Assembly (NCBI GenBank): GCA_029339195.1
Contig: JAPTJF010000155.1
Coordinates: 59,275-123,274 of the forward strand
Length of the DNA: 64,000 bases
Reading direction: 5' to 3'
Origin: Micractinium sp. NFX-FRZ
Taxonomy: Eukaryota > Chlorophyta > Trebouxiophyceae > Chlorellales > Chlorellaceae
The notes under the pieces were generated by a model. The model saw nothing but the letters and a program-made list of their open reading frames with translations. It did no database searches and was not told the DNA's origin. Both the position numbers and the translations under genes were made by a program. Below are positions 23,913 through 34,988 of this stretch, one piece after another; the stretch's first letter is position 1; every line of letters begins with the position of its first letter.

Positions 23913-24690
23913 GGCGGCTGCCCGGAAGCTGTCCGGAAGCTGCAAAGCCCCCTGGCATGCACACCATGTGCAGCATGCTCAGTGCGCGTAGAGAAGCTGC
24001 GTGAACCCTACACCCCGCAGCCAGCGGCACACCACATCAGCCCCCATCACCACCTGCAATACATGTCCTGCTTGCCACGTCATTGGCGCAACCCGCTTTG
24101 CTCCCCTGCTCTTCTCTGTTTTTGTTTGCTTGTATACTACCGCCATCCACGCCTTGCGAGCTTGGCCTGCCCCTGCTGCCCCCGCCTTCAATCACTGACG
24201 CCCCGCCCTCACTCCAGCCTGCCCCCGAAGACACCAACCGAACCTGCTCGACTGAGCACCAACCCATGCACACCTGCTGTTGCCCTCTGCTTAGATACGC
24301 CTTGCTTGTGACGTCACACAATCAAACACACAAAGATGAAGGAACGGCATGAACAATGAACTCCAGGTCCTGTATGGCATTGCAGTACGTGACCAATGGC
24401 TGTGCAAGCAAGGAGAAGTTGGTGTCGACAACAGCGGCAGCCTCTTTGCTGCGTGCCTTGCGTGTGTGGCGGGTGTGCATGCCCCAAGTCCCTGCTTGCC
24501 CACCGCAGCCCCACCAGTCTGCCGCCACCAGCTGCCAGCATGTGTGCTGCTTCCCCCGCGGCGGCTTTGAAACGGCCGTGCAGCTCCCAGGAAGCGATGC
24601 TGCACACGCAGACGGCTGCGCCTGATGCAACCAAGCGGCTACCCCATACACACAGCAAGCTGGCCTCCGTCGGCTCCTGCAATGCTCTGC
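23913..24690. other. convergent 3' region RsmH / SPFH gene
   Basis: About 780 bases between two stop codons on opposite strands. No supported gene and no convincing TGTAA on either strand. It should contain both 3' UTRs. Confidence 0.5.
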
Positions 24691-27600
24691 TCACAGCAGG
24701 CTGCCAACTGCCTGCGCCACCACCTGGCGTGGGGGCGTGGGCGGCGCACTGGCCAGCGCAGGCCCCGAGGCAGCCACCGGCACCTTGGCGGCGCCAACCT
24801 GGCGCACCGTCTGCACCGCTGGCAGCGCCTGCTGGCCTCCCTGGCTGGGCCCAGCCAGCGCTGGCCCCTTGCGCTGCTCCTGCGGCCTCTGCATCCCCTG
24901 CTGCATCCCCTGCTGCTCTGGAGGCTGCTCTGCCTTGTGTCCCAGCTGAGGCAGCCCAGGCCCCGGCGCCGCCCCTGCAGCGGCCAGCGCTGCGGCATCG
25001 TCCCGGGGCGGCGGCTCGGGGAAGGCCAGGTCCGCCTGCCGGATCCTGCACAGGACGAGAACAACAAGCATGGAAGCCAAAATCAAGCTTGTGCCTCCAA
25101 ACAAGTTGCAGCACCCACGGCCCTGGCTACCACCTACATGTCGCCAAGCCAATTCGGTGCTGCCCCACCGTGTGTTGCCCCACCGACCTTGCCATCCACC
25201 CACACCTTTGTCAGAACCGCGCCCAGCAGCCCACGCCACGCAGCAGCCCCACGCGCTCCTTTCCCAGCGCCCCCACCCTCTAGCGGCCAGCTGCTCAAAC
25301 TCAAGCTGCCTCCCTCACCTCACTGTTCGCTGAGCCCGGCGGCACCCGCAATCCCTGCCCCTTGCCTATCCGCCTGTCTGCCTGCCCGCCCACTAACCCT
25401 CCTGCCTTCCCCGCCCGCCCGCCCGCCCACTGCCCCTCCTGCCCTCCCTGCCCGCCCGACCGCCCACTGACCTTCCAGTGAGCAGCACCTTGAGCGACTC
25501 CCGCCCGCCGGCGGCCAGCGCCACCAGGAACCGGGCCAGCCCCTGGCCCTGCAAGTACTTGCTCTCCGCAGACGCCTCGGCATCCTTGACCTTGCGCACC
25601 TGTGGGGTGGAGGGCCAGGCCGGGCGGGCGGGGCGGGCGGGATGGGCAGCAGGTGTGGATGGGAGGGCAGCGCATTGGCCGGGGCGGGCGGGTGGTGGCA
25701 GCACCCAGCAGGGTCCCTTCTGCATCGCAACGTCAGGGGCGGTGCCTTGAACGCCTGCCTGCGCGCCTCCCCTCTTGCCGGGGCCTGCAGCTTAAGCCTG
25801 CCGCTCCATCCCCGCTGGCAGCTGGCCTCCAGCCTATCGTGCATACCAAACAAGCTGCAGCATCCCCTGTTCACAGTACATGCACCCACCCGCGTTGTCC
25901 GCCTCCCGCTGCTCCACAGCTGCTTCCCGAAACCAAAAAGCCCGACACACATGTGACAGTTGCTGCATGATGGCACGTGCTGGGCACACGTCGCCACACA
26001 CACAGTGCCCACCATGTCCGCCTCCCCCTGCTCCACCGCTTCCTCCGCCCTTCCCAAACACCGACACATGCGTGACCATTGCTGCATGATGACATGTGCT
26101 GGCACACATGTTTGCTGCATGCACCACCCACCTTGTCGGCCTCCCCCTGCTCCACCGCTGCCTCCCGCATACGACGGCTGGCCAGCACGCTGTTCATCGC
26201 CTCCTTGACAGACGGCGTGGGGGCCAGCACCTGTGGCAGCGGGCGGGGCGGGGGATTGAGGGGGCGGGGGCGGCACGCTGTTCACCGCCTCACACACAGT
26301 GGGCTACGTGCATAGCTCAGACGGCTGCGAAGCGGGCACAGCACGGGGGCGGTTCTTGCAACACACCCCGCCCACCCACCCACCGTGATGAGGCAGTCCT
26401 GGATTGAGTAGCCGTGAGAGTGCAGCAGCCCGCCCAGCCCGTCCCGCACTCTGGCCACCACCTCGCTCTGGCGCAGGGGGCAGAGCCAGGAAGGGTTTAG
26501 GGTTTGGAGTTTAGGCTTCCAGGCCAGACAGGGCACGCTGCGCTGGCAGTTGCAGGGACTGGAGGCGGGGTGTGTGCAGGCGCAGCCCAAGCACGCCCCT
26601 GTCTGCCTGCCGCCACCCATCTGCCCCCTGCCTGCCACCCTGTCGATCTGCATGCCTTCCTGCCAGCCTGCAATCTCCCGGTCCAGCCAGCAAGCTTCCC
26701 TGAAAAGTGCAACTACCACCCTCCTCTTCCCAACCCCACCTTGTTCTGAAACACTTCGTCGACAGTCATGTGTGAGACGGCGGTGGCCACGGCGTCCAGC
26801 ACTGCAGTGGGAAGAGGGAGCAGTGGTGTCAGGCAGGTGCCGTGCCTGTGCCGGGTCAGGCTCCCTTGCCACAAAATAAATGGCCTGCAGTGGTGCCAGG
26901 AAGCGCACGAGAGGCTGCAGAGCCTGCAGGGAACTGAGCAAGCACTGCGCCGGCTGCACAAGAGTGCCTGCCTGGCAGACCTCGCTGGAGGATGGCACGG
27001 GGGAAGCACCTTGCCTGCACCTTGCCCACTTTCCCTGAACATTGGCTTGGCTTGGGCACTCCCCTGCCGCACCCACCCTGCCCGATTGGCCGCCGACGAG
27101 ACTTCCATGCACCGACAGTCGAGCCCGCCGTACCACCGCACCCATCATACCATACGAAGTCACTTGGTTGTCGGGGTGAGCCATGGCATAGTAGGCTTCA
27201 TACAGGCGGTCCTCGGCCACTCGGTACTGGATGCTGAACTGCAGCACGGAATGTGGAGGCGGGTAGTGCAGAGGGCGGTGCGGTATTGTTGTTTACGGCA
27301 CTGGGTGCTGAACTGCAGTACCCAATCAGTGCAAGGGGTGGTACAAGGGGCATCATGCATGTGGTGGACGCAGCCCCAGCCCACGTGGTGCAGAGTGCCA
27401 TACTGCCAGCCGATCTGAGTTGGCACCCGTTCTCACCACAAGTTCCACAAACACGCCATCCTCCGTCTTGCACTCGCATTGCACCTGCGGGCGACGGGAA
27501 CCGGGGTCATGCTCAGGGGCAAGAAGCCTGCGGGGGGGCGCCTGGAAGCGCCAGGGCTCTGTTCGACGCGGCATCAGGCTCACAAGGCAAGCCCGCTGGC

Positions 27601-28358
27601 GCTGCGTGCTGCACAGGCCCGAGACAGCAGGGCCGGTCCAAACACGACTGTCACCCCCACGCCCCTTGTTGCCACAGGAGGGGGTGGCGTGCCTCATTCC
27701 CATTCTTACACCCTGCTGCGTTGCCATGCTGAGTTCGTGAGGCACCTCGCTGGAGTGTTTAGTGAGGTGCCTGCCGCCCCCCACTACTTCTCAACAGCAC
27801 CTCATCACCTCGTGGTGCTGCAGCGCCGTGCTCAGCCGCCCCGCCACGCCCTGCCCGAAGCAGCACAGCACGCAGTTGAAGCCTGGGCGGGCGATGCGCT
27901 TGAACTTGCCAAAGCCCTCTATGATTTCCACGCTGTCCTCGGCTACAGGCGAGGGGTGCGGGAGAGGCAGGAGACGGGAGGGACCATGGCAGAGTGGGCG
28001 AGGGGCAGCAGTTTGCAAACATTATGTGGGGAAAGTGTGGCAGGGGCAGGGGCATCTGTGCCACTGGCACTCTTGAGCTGCGCAGGGGTTCAAGCGCTGC
28101 GGGAGGCGGGCGGGCACCGAGCCAGTTGCGTGGCGCTCCCTCTCTGCCGCGCAGGCAGGTTTTGTCGGCGGCGACACGGTCGGCGCTTGCCGGCGGCACA
28201 GCCTTCCTGCCTCCTGCTGCTGCAGGACGCCCATCCTACTCACGTGTAGCTGTGAAGCAGCGCATGCGGCGCAGGCCCCCGTTTTTCTTCCTGGGCTGCG
28301 AGGTGGCCTTGGTGCCGGAGGCAGCAGCGACCGGTGTGCGGGAGAACCTGACGCCCAT
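24691..28358 (-). CDS. SPFH (band 7) protein, HIR-like
   Basis: Membrane-microdomain scaffold related to hypersensitive-induced-reaction proteins. Exon 1 28244-28358 begins MGVRFSRTPVAAASG; the Gly2 could be myristoylated. It splices in phase to PEDSVEIIEGFGKFKRIARP, GFNCVLCCFGQGVAGRLS. Then VQCECKTEDGVFVELVVR, FSIQYRVAEDRLYEAYYAM, VLDAVATAVSHMTVDEVF, VVARVRDGLGGLLHSHGYSI, TPSVKEAMNSVLASRRMREA, and VKDAEASAESKYLQGQGLAR follow. These match the SPFH order (FGKF..G.H.V, tyrosine-rich middle, ..MN.I.A..R..A, AEAESKYL). A Gln/Pro/Ala-rich tail of about 100 residues, ending at TGA 24691-24693, is not typical of plant HIR proteins. Introns are numerous and one holds a triplicated exon edge. Confidence 0.85.
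25890..26165 (-). repeat. triplicated exon edge plus donor in SPFH gene
   Basis: The real exon end (coding REAAVEQGEADK, plus-strand 26132-26165) has copies at 26013-26045 and 25893-25925, about 119 bases apart. Each copy keeps GTGGAGCAG..GAGGC and most of the intron that follows (GTTGCTGCATGATGGCACGT and its variants), so the repeated unit spans the exon edge and the start of the intron. Confidence 0.85.
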
Positions 28359-28670
28359 TCTGTCTGAAGCTGAGGCCCTCCCTCTCTCAACGTCGACCAG
28401 AAACGGTGGTTGAAGCCTCCGCTAGCGCAACTCAAGCAGCATGCAGGCGCAGCATATGTGGCGGCTACACTGCAGCTTCCGTCCAGCTTGCCAGGCTAAC
28501 TGCCACCCTCTTGCTCGGCTCTTTGCAGAACCCCCTTTAAAGGTAAACGCAGGTACATATTCAGACGTCGCCTCGCAAAAATGAATCGAAGGCAACCCAT
28601 GCCGTGCTCACTTCACTACATTGTCGCAATGCGCTGCCAGCGGCCAGTCGCAACCAACTGGCTGGGGAGC

Positions 28671-30496
28671 TCAAGTTAACGCTTGCAACAGGGGTAAAGG
28701 GAAATGCCGCACAGGGAAGCTATCATGCTCATCCTCCAGGATCAAGCTGGGGTTAGAGGCAAGCAGGCCCGCACGAGCGGAGTCATCAAGAGTGTCACCG
28801 TGCAGGCAGAGCGTGAGCGGGCCGGACAGACGCCACCACCACCGCAGCGCGTTCAGCTGCTGCTGCATAATGATGAGGCCACCACTCTTCTCTGGGCTGG
28901 CAAAGCCCCACACCGCCAGCACCTCCAGCTGCCGGGCGGCCAGCAGCACGGGGCTGGCGAGCAGCATTGCTGCAGGCACTGCCGCCGCTCGCAGGAGGGC
29001 CGCCAACCTGGCGGGCAGGCTGCCGGGGAACACTGGGGGCCTTCCGCCATCCAATTCTAGGCTGTGCCAGTAGAGGGAGCGCCAGGAGAACCTTTGCAGC
29101 TGGGTGAGCGCTTCCAGGCCGGGGACATCAGCTAGAGTGATGGCATCACCCAGGCCTAGGTCAAGGCTGGCCAGGCGGGCGAGGCGGGAGAGGCCTGCCA
29201 GGACGGGGCATGCCTGCTCGGCTGCCCCGCCGGGCAGGCGGGAGAAGCCTTCTGGGCAGGAGAGTTGCAGCGCATGCAGCGTGCTCAGAGTGGTCAGGCA
29301 GGGCGGCAGGCACAGCACGTTTTCCAGGCTGAGGCGTTCCAGGTGAGTCAGGCGGGTGAGGGCGGTGCAGGATGGCGGGTCTAAACACGCCGCACAGGCC
29401 CAGGGCACGCAGGCCCGAGCTGACCTCCACCACCTGCAATGGGGGGGTCGGGGAGTGCGGAGGAAGGAGTGGGGCGAAGCGAGGATGACTTGGCTTTTGA
29501 GGTGAGGATTGAAGGGGAAGAAGTGTGCACCGGGCGGGCTGGGCAGCATGCTCCCAGGGCCGCCCAGCCTCACACCCCAAGCTGGGACCCCTGGCCTTAC
29601 GAAGACGGGCAGCGGGTCATGCCAGCTGTAGTCACTTATATAAAGCTTCTCCAGGCTGCTGGGCAGGCGGCAGCCTGGGTCAAAGCTGACTGCCGAGCCG
29701 TCGGCTGCCAGCCACAGGTCTGTCAGCGCTGTCGGGTGCTGCAGCGGCGCCGCCACGTCAATGCCGCCTTGCTGGCAACCAGCAGGGTGCGCAGGCTGGC
29801 GGCAGCACCCGGCAGCCAGGGCCCCAGGCGCAGGTTGGTGCAGGCGAGGTGGAGGGACAGGTCCCGCAGGCGGCGGCTGGCGCACGCTGCTGTGCATGCT
29901 GTGCATGCTGCGGACAGCACAGCCTCCAGGCCGCTGGTGATGCGGATATGGAGAGAGCCAGCTCCTGCCGTACCTCAGGTGATGGGTGCTGCAGCTCCTC
30001 AGTTGAATAGTACCCTTCGGGCGCTTCGATAAGGAGCTCCAACCACTCCACCCGCCCCACCACATGCGCGTGCACCCAGCTGATGAGCGAATTCCTGCCG
30101 GTAGGTGCTGTCTGCGGTGTGCTGCAAGGAGTGCCAGGTGAGGCAGACGTCGCGGAAGAGCGCAGGGGCAGCGGCCAGCTGGCGCCAGCGGCGGCAGACC
30201 TGCGACACGCACTGCTGCCTGCAGGAGAAGGGAAACGAGGGTCCAGGTTGCAGGCGGCTGGAGAGAAGCGGCTGGCACCTGGCGGGGCAAGCACGTGGTC
30301 AAGCAGCGACGAGGGCGGCAGCAAACTGGCGGCGGCAGGAGCAGCAAGTTTGAAATTTGCCCGGCCATGTGCCGCCAAAGCAGAGTGCAGTGCACAAGCC
30401 GACGGCCTACCTCTCCTGCACTTCCAAGCTCCCGAATATCAGCAGCAAGAGGTCGTCGGGCAAGTCGCGCACAAATGGGCCGCTCGCGGGACCCAT
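28671..30496 (-). CDS. F-box / leucine-rich-repeat protein with two apparent frameshifts
   Basis: Probable SCF ubiquitin-ligase adaptor. Exon 1 30411-30496 (MGPASGPFVRDLPDDLLLLI..) and the next exon (CVSQVCRRWRQLAAAPALF) form a complete F-box. LRR-like blocks follow: LEKLYISDYSWHDPLPVF, LTRLTHLERLSLENVLCLPP, LASLDLGLGDAITLADVPGL, LEVLAVWGFASPEKSGG. The stop TGA is at 28671-28673. Two frame changes have no convincing intron: near 30085-30110 (LTWHSLQHTADSTYR to NSLISWVHAHVVGRVEWLEL) and near 29380-29390 (GLRALGLCGV to DPPSCTALTRLTHLERL). These may be base errors, or the gene may be a young pseudogene. The rest of the frame is well kept, which favours errors or very recent loss. Confidence 0.7.
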
Positions 30497-31464
30497 CCTG
30501 CGCGCCGTTTGCCGCTAATAGAAGCTAGGCAGCATGCGCATACCTAGAACAGCGCGCCATAGCGCGGTACAGCTGTGGGCTGGCTGCAGAGATCCAACAG
30601 CTGAGGCTTGGAAAGCTAAAGTGCGGTGAGGGAGTACAGCAATGGGGTCTGCTGTGGGGGCCGTGGCATGGATGCGCCAGGGCTGGTCGACGGCGGCAGC
30701 CTGGGCGGTGGCGGCGGGGCCAGCACTGCGTCCCTGGGCTCTGTGCCGCCGTCCGCTGCATCAATTGGTCGCATCCCGGTGTCCCTCGATGTGCAGCGAG
30801 GGGGCGGGCGAGCCTGCAATCACCGGCGCTTTGGGTGGAAGCCGGGCAAGGCCGCGAAGGGTCGTAATGGCTTCCAAGAACTCGCGCAATTAATTTGGAA
30901 GCCATCCGGGCCTCGTCGCAATGGGTGGCGCACCATGATGCTGACCTGTGCTGGCGGGGCGGCGCGGCGACGTAGCCGGTACAGCTGTTGATGTCGGCGA
31001 TGCTGTGCGGCAACAACAGCCACCACATACATCATCAGCTGCATATGCGACGCACCGCTCTTCCTGTTCATTGGAAGACTGGATGTAAGTCCTGAGCCTG
31101 CTGTGTTCATTCACAGAGGGTCACAAGCGGCACCAGAATGGAGCGCTGACAGCGAGCACCCCCAGAGCCAGCGGCCTCCCTTCACTGCACGTGCTGCTCA
31201 GGTCTTGCTCATTCAAAGACTCGAACACGTCGTGGGATTGCAAGTCAGTCTAAGGGGATGTTTGATCGTCCCATCGCGGGTGCGCAGTTCTGGTGCGTCG
31301 GCGTCCGTCTGGCGAGCAGGATGGTCCCGCGGGCCTAAGAGTGCAGGGGCATGCTGGATGCACCTGCCTGCCTGATGCGTCAACTGTTCGTCCGGGCCCC
31401 GTCCCTCCAGCCCGGTCCCTCCGGAGCAACTCGCTTTTTCATTTTGCCCAAGCCGCCGTGCGCA
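30497..31464. other. divergent intergenic region
   Basis: 968 bases between the F-box gene and the membrane-protein gene. A plus-strand open frame of about 120 codons (30626-30991, Gly/Ser-rich then basic) has no recognisable domain or clear splice link and is probably chance. A start of the membrane gene upstream of 31465 cannot be excluded. Confidence 0.4.
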
Positions 31465-33713
31465 ATGGGCGGTTTGCAACCCACCGACGCTGCAGCAGAG
31501 GACGGCGGCTCCTCGTCCAGCTGCGGCGGCTGCCAGCCGGGGCGCCTGCCACAGTGTGCGCGTACGCGTGTGGCGCCCAAAAGGGCTTCTTTAGATGACG
31601 TCACGGAGGTGGAGGTGCTGCGCAGGAACAGCGGCGGCATGGGCGGGCGGCGCAGCTTCGCCGACTGTTCAGCAGGGCTAGCCCAGCAGGGCGGCGCACC
31701 GGCGGCGGCCCGGAAGCGGGACGCCACAGGCCTCCTCCTTCTGGTGCTCATTTGGCAAGCCACTGCTCTGAGGCTCCATCAAGCCGAGCTATTCGGAGAG
31801 TGCACATATGCGGCCTGTGGCACAGCTGCCTGCCTCTGTGCGCTGGGCTGGCTGCTGGCCGCGCCCACCTCCTACCGCCGTCACCGTACCGTCACCATTA
31901 CGCTTCTTCAGCTGCAGCTGTTCTTGGGTGGCCCACTTGTTTACACAGGCAGCTGGATGCGTCAGCTGGAGGCACAGTACAGCGGGGGCAGCAGGGCTGT
32001 GACTAATGTAGACTTCTTGAAGGTCCTGCTCACTGCATCGGGTGCCAGCACCGTCCTCCAGGTAAGCATTAACGGGGTGAGCCACGGCATGCCACGGTGC
32101 CATACTGCGCTGCACCGTGTCGTACTGTGCTCCGCTGCACCGTGTGTTGCTCTGCGCTGATGTGCTCCGCTGTAGCCTGCTCTGCTCTGCTCTGCGATGC
32201 TCTGCTCTGTTCCTGCCCGTTCTGCCCCGCTCTGCTCGGCTGAGCTGAGCCCGAGCCTGGCTGGGCAGCTGCACCCATACAGCATGTCGAGCGCTGCGCC
32301 ATGTTGGACCCCGCTGTGCCATGCTGCATGCTGCGCTGGCAATGCGACATGCGGCCATGCGGCCATGCTGCGCTGGCAATGCGACATGTGGCCATGCTGC
32401 ATGCTGCACAAGCGCTGCGCCCCGCCTTGCGCGGTCAATGCAGCCAGACCTGTGCTGCTGGCGCACCACATTGTTTACTTGTGAGTGCCGGCATGCACAC
32501 CTGCGCTGCTCTCACACCTCCACGGCCCCTCCCTGCCCCGCCCTGCCCTGCCGGCTCTCTCCCGCAGGCCGCGCTTGCCTTCCAGCTTCCCCCAGCACCC
32601 GCCGCTGCGCTGCATCTGGTGGCAGCGCTGGCAGCGAGTGCAGCCAACACCAGAACATGCGGAAGTGGTTTTATGTTGCGCCCAGAGGCTGCTGCCCTCA
32701 CGGCTGCCGCCTATCGCTGGCTCCGCCCACTGATTGCGCCCCTGCACCTGCTGCTGCTGGGCACAGCCGGGTGGGCAGACATCACAGCTCGCCGCCAGTG
32801 CCAAGGAGGTAAGCATGGAATTGGGAGGTGGGCACCGCGCGCCCTGTCACTAGCGCGCAGCACTGCGCAAGTGGCATGGCCGGATGTGCGCCTGCTTCGG
32901 AATGTGCAGGAAGAGGCAGCAGCAGGGCAGGCCCTTGCAGGATGTTGTGCCCCCGCCTGCATCCCGCAGCCCACTGCGCTTCTCTGCGCTGCCTAGCCCT
33001 GGGGCGTGCCTGATAACATGACCAACATGATTGCTGTGAATTAAAGAGCTTATACACAGATTTAGGGATCGAATCTAATGAAATTCTTCCAGAAGGCGGT
33101 TCGGTAACAACTTCACTTTGTTGCCTGCCTGCCTGCCTGTCTGCAGTTCGGCCGATCTCCGGCGCTGCCACCCTATGCCCTGCTCAGCACTCTCCTGGCT
33201 CAACTTCTGCTCTGCTGGTCGCCTGCTCCCTCTCCCTGCAGTGCTAGTAGCCCTGCAAGCCTGCTCAGCAGTGCTGCCCACCCTCGTTGTGTGGCGCACC
33301 CACTGCCGCCGCTACCGCGCCTGGCGTGCGGAGCAGCGCGCCCTGGACCACAGCGAAGGCGCAAGCAAGCCCAGGCTTGGAATTTCGGCTTCAAAGAGCC
33401 CTCCAGCAGCAGCAACTTGAGCGACAGCTGCGACAGCGGGGACAGCAACAACGGCACCGCCGACGTCCGCAGCAAGCTAGCACTGCAGCAGAAGCTGCAG
33501 ACGGCGCTGCCGCCGCCGCTGTTCCGCCGGGCCAGCGCCGAGGGCCACATCAGGCGGCGGCGGCACACCGTGCTGCCCCACCACGCTGACGACTGGCAGT
33601 ACGCTGCTGCCTGCCGCACGCTGCGCATGCTGTCCCGCTCCCCGCGTGCTGCCGCAGCCCTGCTGGCTCTGCTCCTCCCGCTCTGCCTATGGCACCAGCA
33701 GGCGTTTCCCTGA
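31465..33713 (+). CDS. multi-pass membrane protein, unknown family
   Basis: Exon 1 31465-32061 (199 codons) ends CTCCAG|GTAAGC. It has a Ser/Gly/Arg-rich cytosolic-looking N-terminus, then hydrophobic segments ([42 protein letters not shown]). Exon 2 32568-32808 adds an Ala/Leu-rich helix pair ([16 protein letters not shown]). A last exon starts near 33151-33240 ([20 protein letters not shown]) and ends [17 protein letters not shown] at 33713. The final exon's frame is ambiguous: the membrane segment after the acceptor at 33240 and the clean Ser-rich C-terminus ([17 protein letters not shown]) lie in different frames, so an unseen short intron or a base error is likely. No known family recognised; about six helices in all. 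Confidence 0.6.
32165..32245. repeat. TGCTC-type pentanucleotide repeat
   Basis: Runs of GCTCTGCTCTGCTCTGC and variants in the first intron of the membrane-protein gene. The flanking stretch (32290-32400) repeats a CTGCGCTGGCAATGCGACATG element three times. Confidence 0.7.
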
Positions 33714-34459
33714 AGCCGGCTGCTGCTCCTCCCGCCATGCTGGGGCACCCTGCGTGGGTGCTGCAGTAGCTGCACAGCAGCTGCAGAGAAGCTGCCACGA
33801 GAGTTGTCAGAAGCGTGGGCACGCCCAGAGGCTTTCTGAAAGCTTCACCCATTCTTGTTGCGCACCAACCCGACTGCAAGTTGTGCAACATAAAGGGGGC
33901 GTGCAGGTTTGCCCTGCCCCGCCCACCTCCCATCCTTTCGAGTCCTCCCTCCCTTCTTGCCATTGCGGTGGCCCTACTGCCTGCATACCTTGCCTCCCCT
34001 ACTAATGTCCCCTACTCATGTCCCTTCCCCCCATCCTTTCCAGGCCTCCCTCCCTAAACTGCATTTACTGTGGTTACCGCCACCCACCTTGCATTCCTTC
34101 TCCCTCCTTTCGTCCACTCCGCAAGCGCTCCTTACCTCACACTCCTGTACCTCGCCTCCCCCCATCTGCCCATCGTGCTATCTTCTACACCAGCCTCTTC
34201 AAACTTGTATGCGTGGGCACAAGCAGAAGGGCACAACCCCACATGCCTCCGGACCTGCCGGGCATGCACACAGCGGCCCGTGCCCACTCATCTCCCCTGG
34301 CATTGCCAACCGCAGTGCACCGACTGCACCCCTCTCTCCCCTACGTCTGGCAGAGCCTCTGCCCAGGAATGACAAACCGCCGGCCCCCACGCCCAGCACC
34401 AAGGCTCGCCCCTAAGTAATCTCCATCATTCTCGCCTTGTGTCTCGCCCAAGCCTCGTG

Positions 34460-34464
34460 TTACA
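34460..34464 (-). promoter_or_regulatory. TGTAA (minus), possible poly(A) signal of the CBM20 gene
   Basis: TTACA on the plus strand is TGTAA in the sense of the CBM20 gene, 525 bases after its stop codon. Confidence 0.3.
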
Positions 34465-34477
34465 TACATGGCTGCCC

Positions 34478-34712
34478 CTCCCTGCGGATGCGGCGCCCCC
34501 ATCTTCTGGCCTGGCTCACAAGGCCCATGCATCGTCCAACTGTGCCTAGTCTGCAAATTGCATGGCTGCCCCTTCCCCCCACCGGAACGCGGCGCCCCCA
34601 TCTTCTGGCCTGGCGTATAAGGCCCTCACGGTTCAACGTCATTTCAAGCTTGCTGGCTGCCCTTCCCGAGAAGTGGCGGCGCCCCAATCCTCTGCCCTGA
34701 TCTATACGGCCG
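34478..34712. repeat. three-copy tandem repeat, unit about 82-90 bases
   Basis: Each unit runs TGGCTGCCC..GCGGCGCCCCCATCTTCTGG..AAGGCC (copies open at about 34480, 34563 and 34652; the third is the most diverged). It lies in the presumed 3' flank of the CBM20 gene. Confidence 0.75.
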
Positions 34713-34988
34713 CCCCAGGCATCCTTTTGTCCATTTCGCTGCTACCCTTGTTTTCGACGTGCAACTCGACTTAAAATGCAATGCTAGCATCACCTACAGC
34801 AACGACTGGTGGAGGGGGGCCAATGCCCCGAGGGATGGAGGGAGCCACCAGTGCGAGCGGCAGCGGAAAGATTGGCAAGGGCACGCAGTGGGGCGGGTGG
34901 GCGGTGTGCACCTAATGCCGCGTGGTTCGGAGGGCCTTTGAAAACGGGAAAACTGCGGCCCGACTGGGCCTGGCAATCACACAGCCAC

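Larger units (their letters stand above)
33714..34988. other. convergent intergenic region with repeats
   Basis: About 1.3 kb between two stop codons. CT-rich low-complexity DNA at 33.9-34.2 kb, then a three-copy tandem repeat at 34.48-34.71 kb. No supported gene. Confidence 0.6.
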
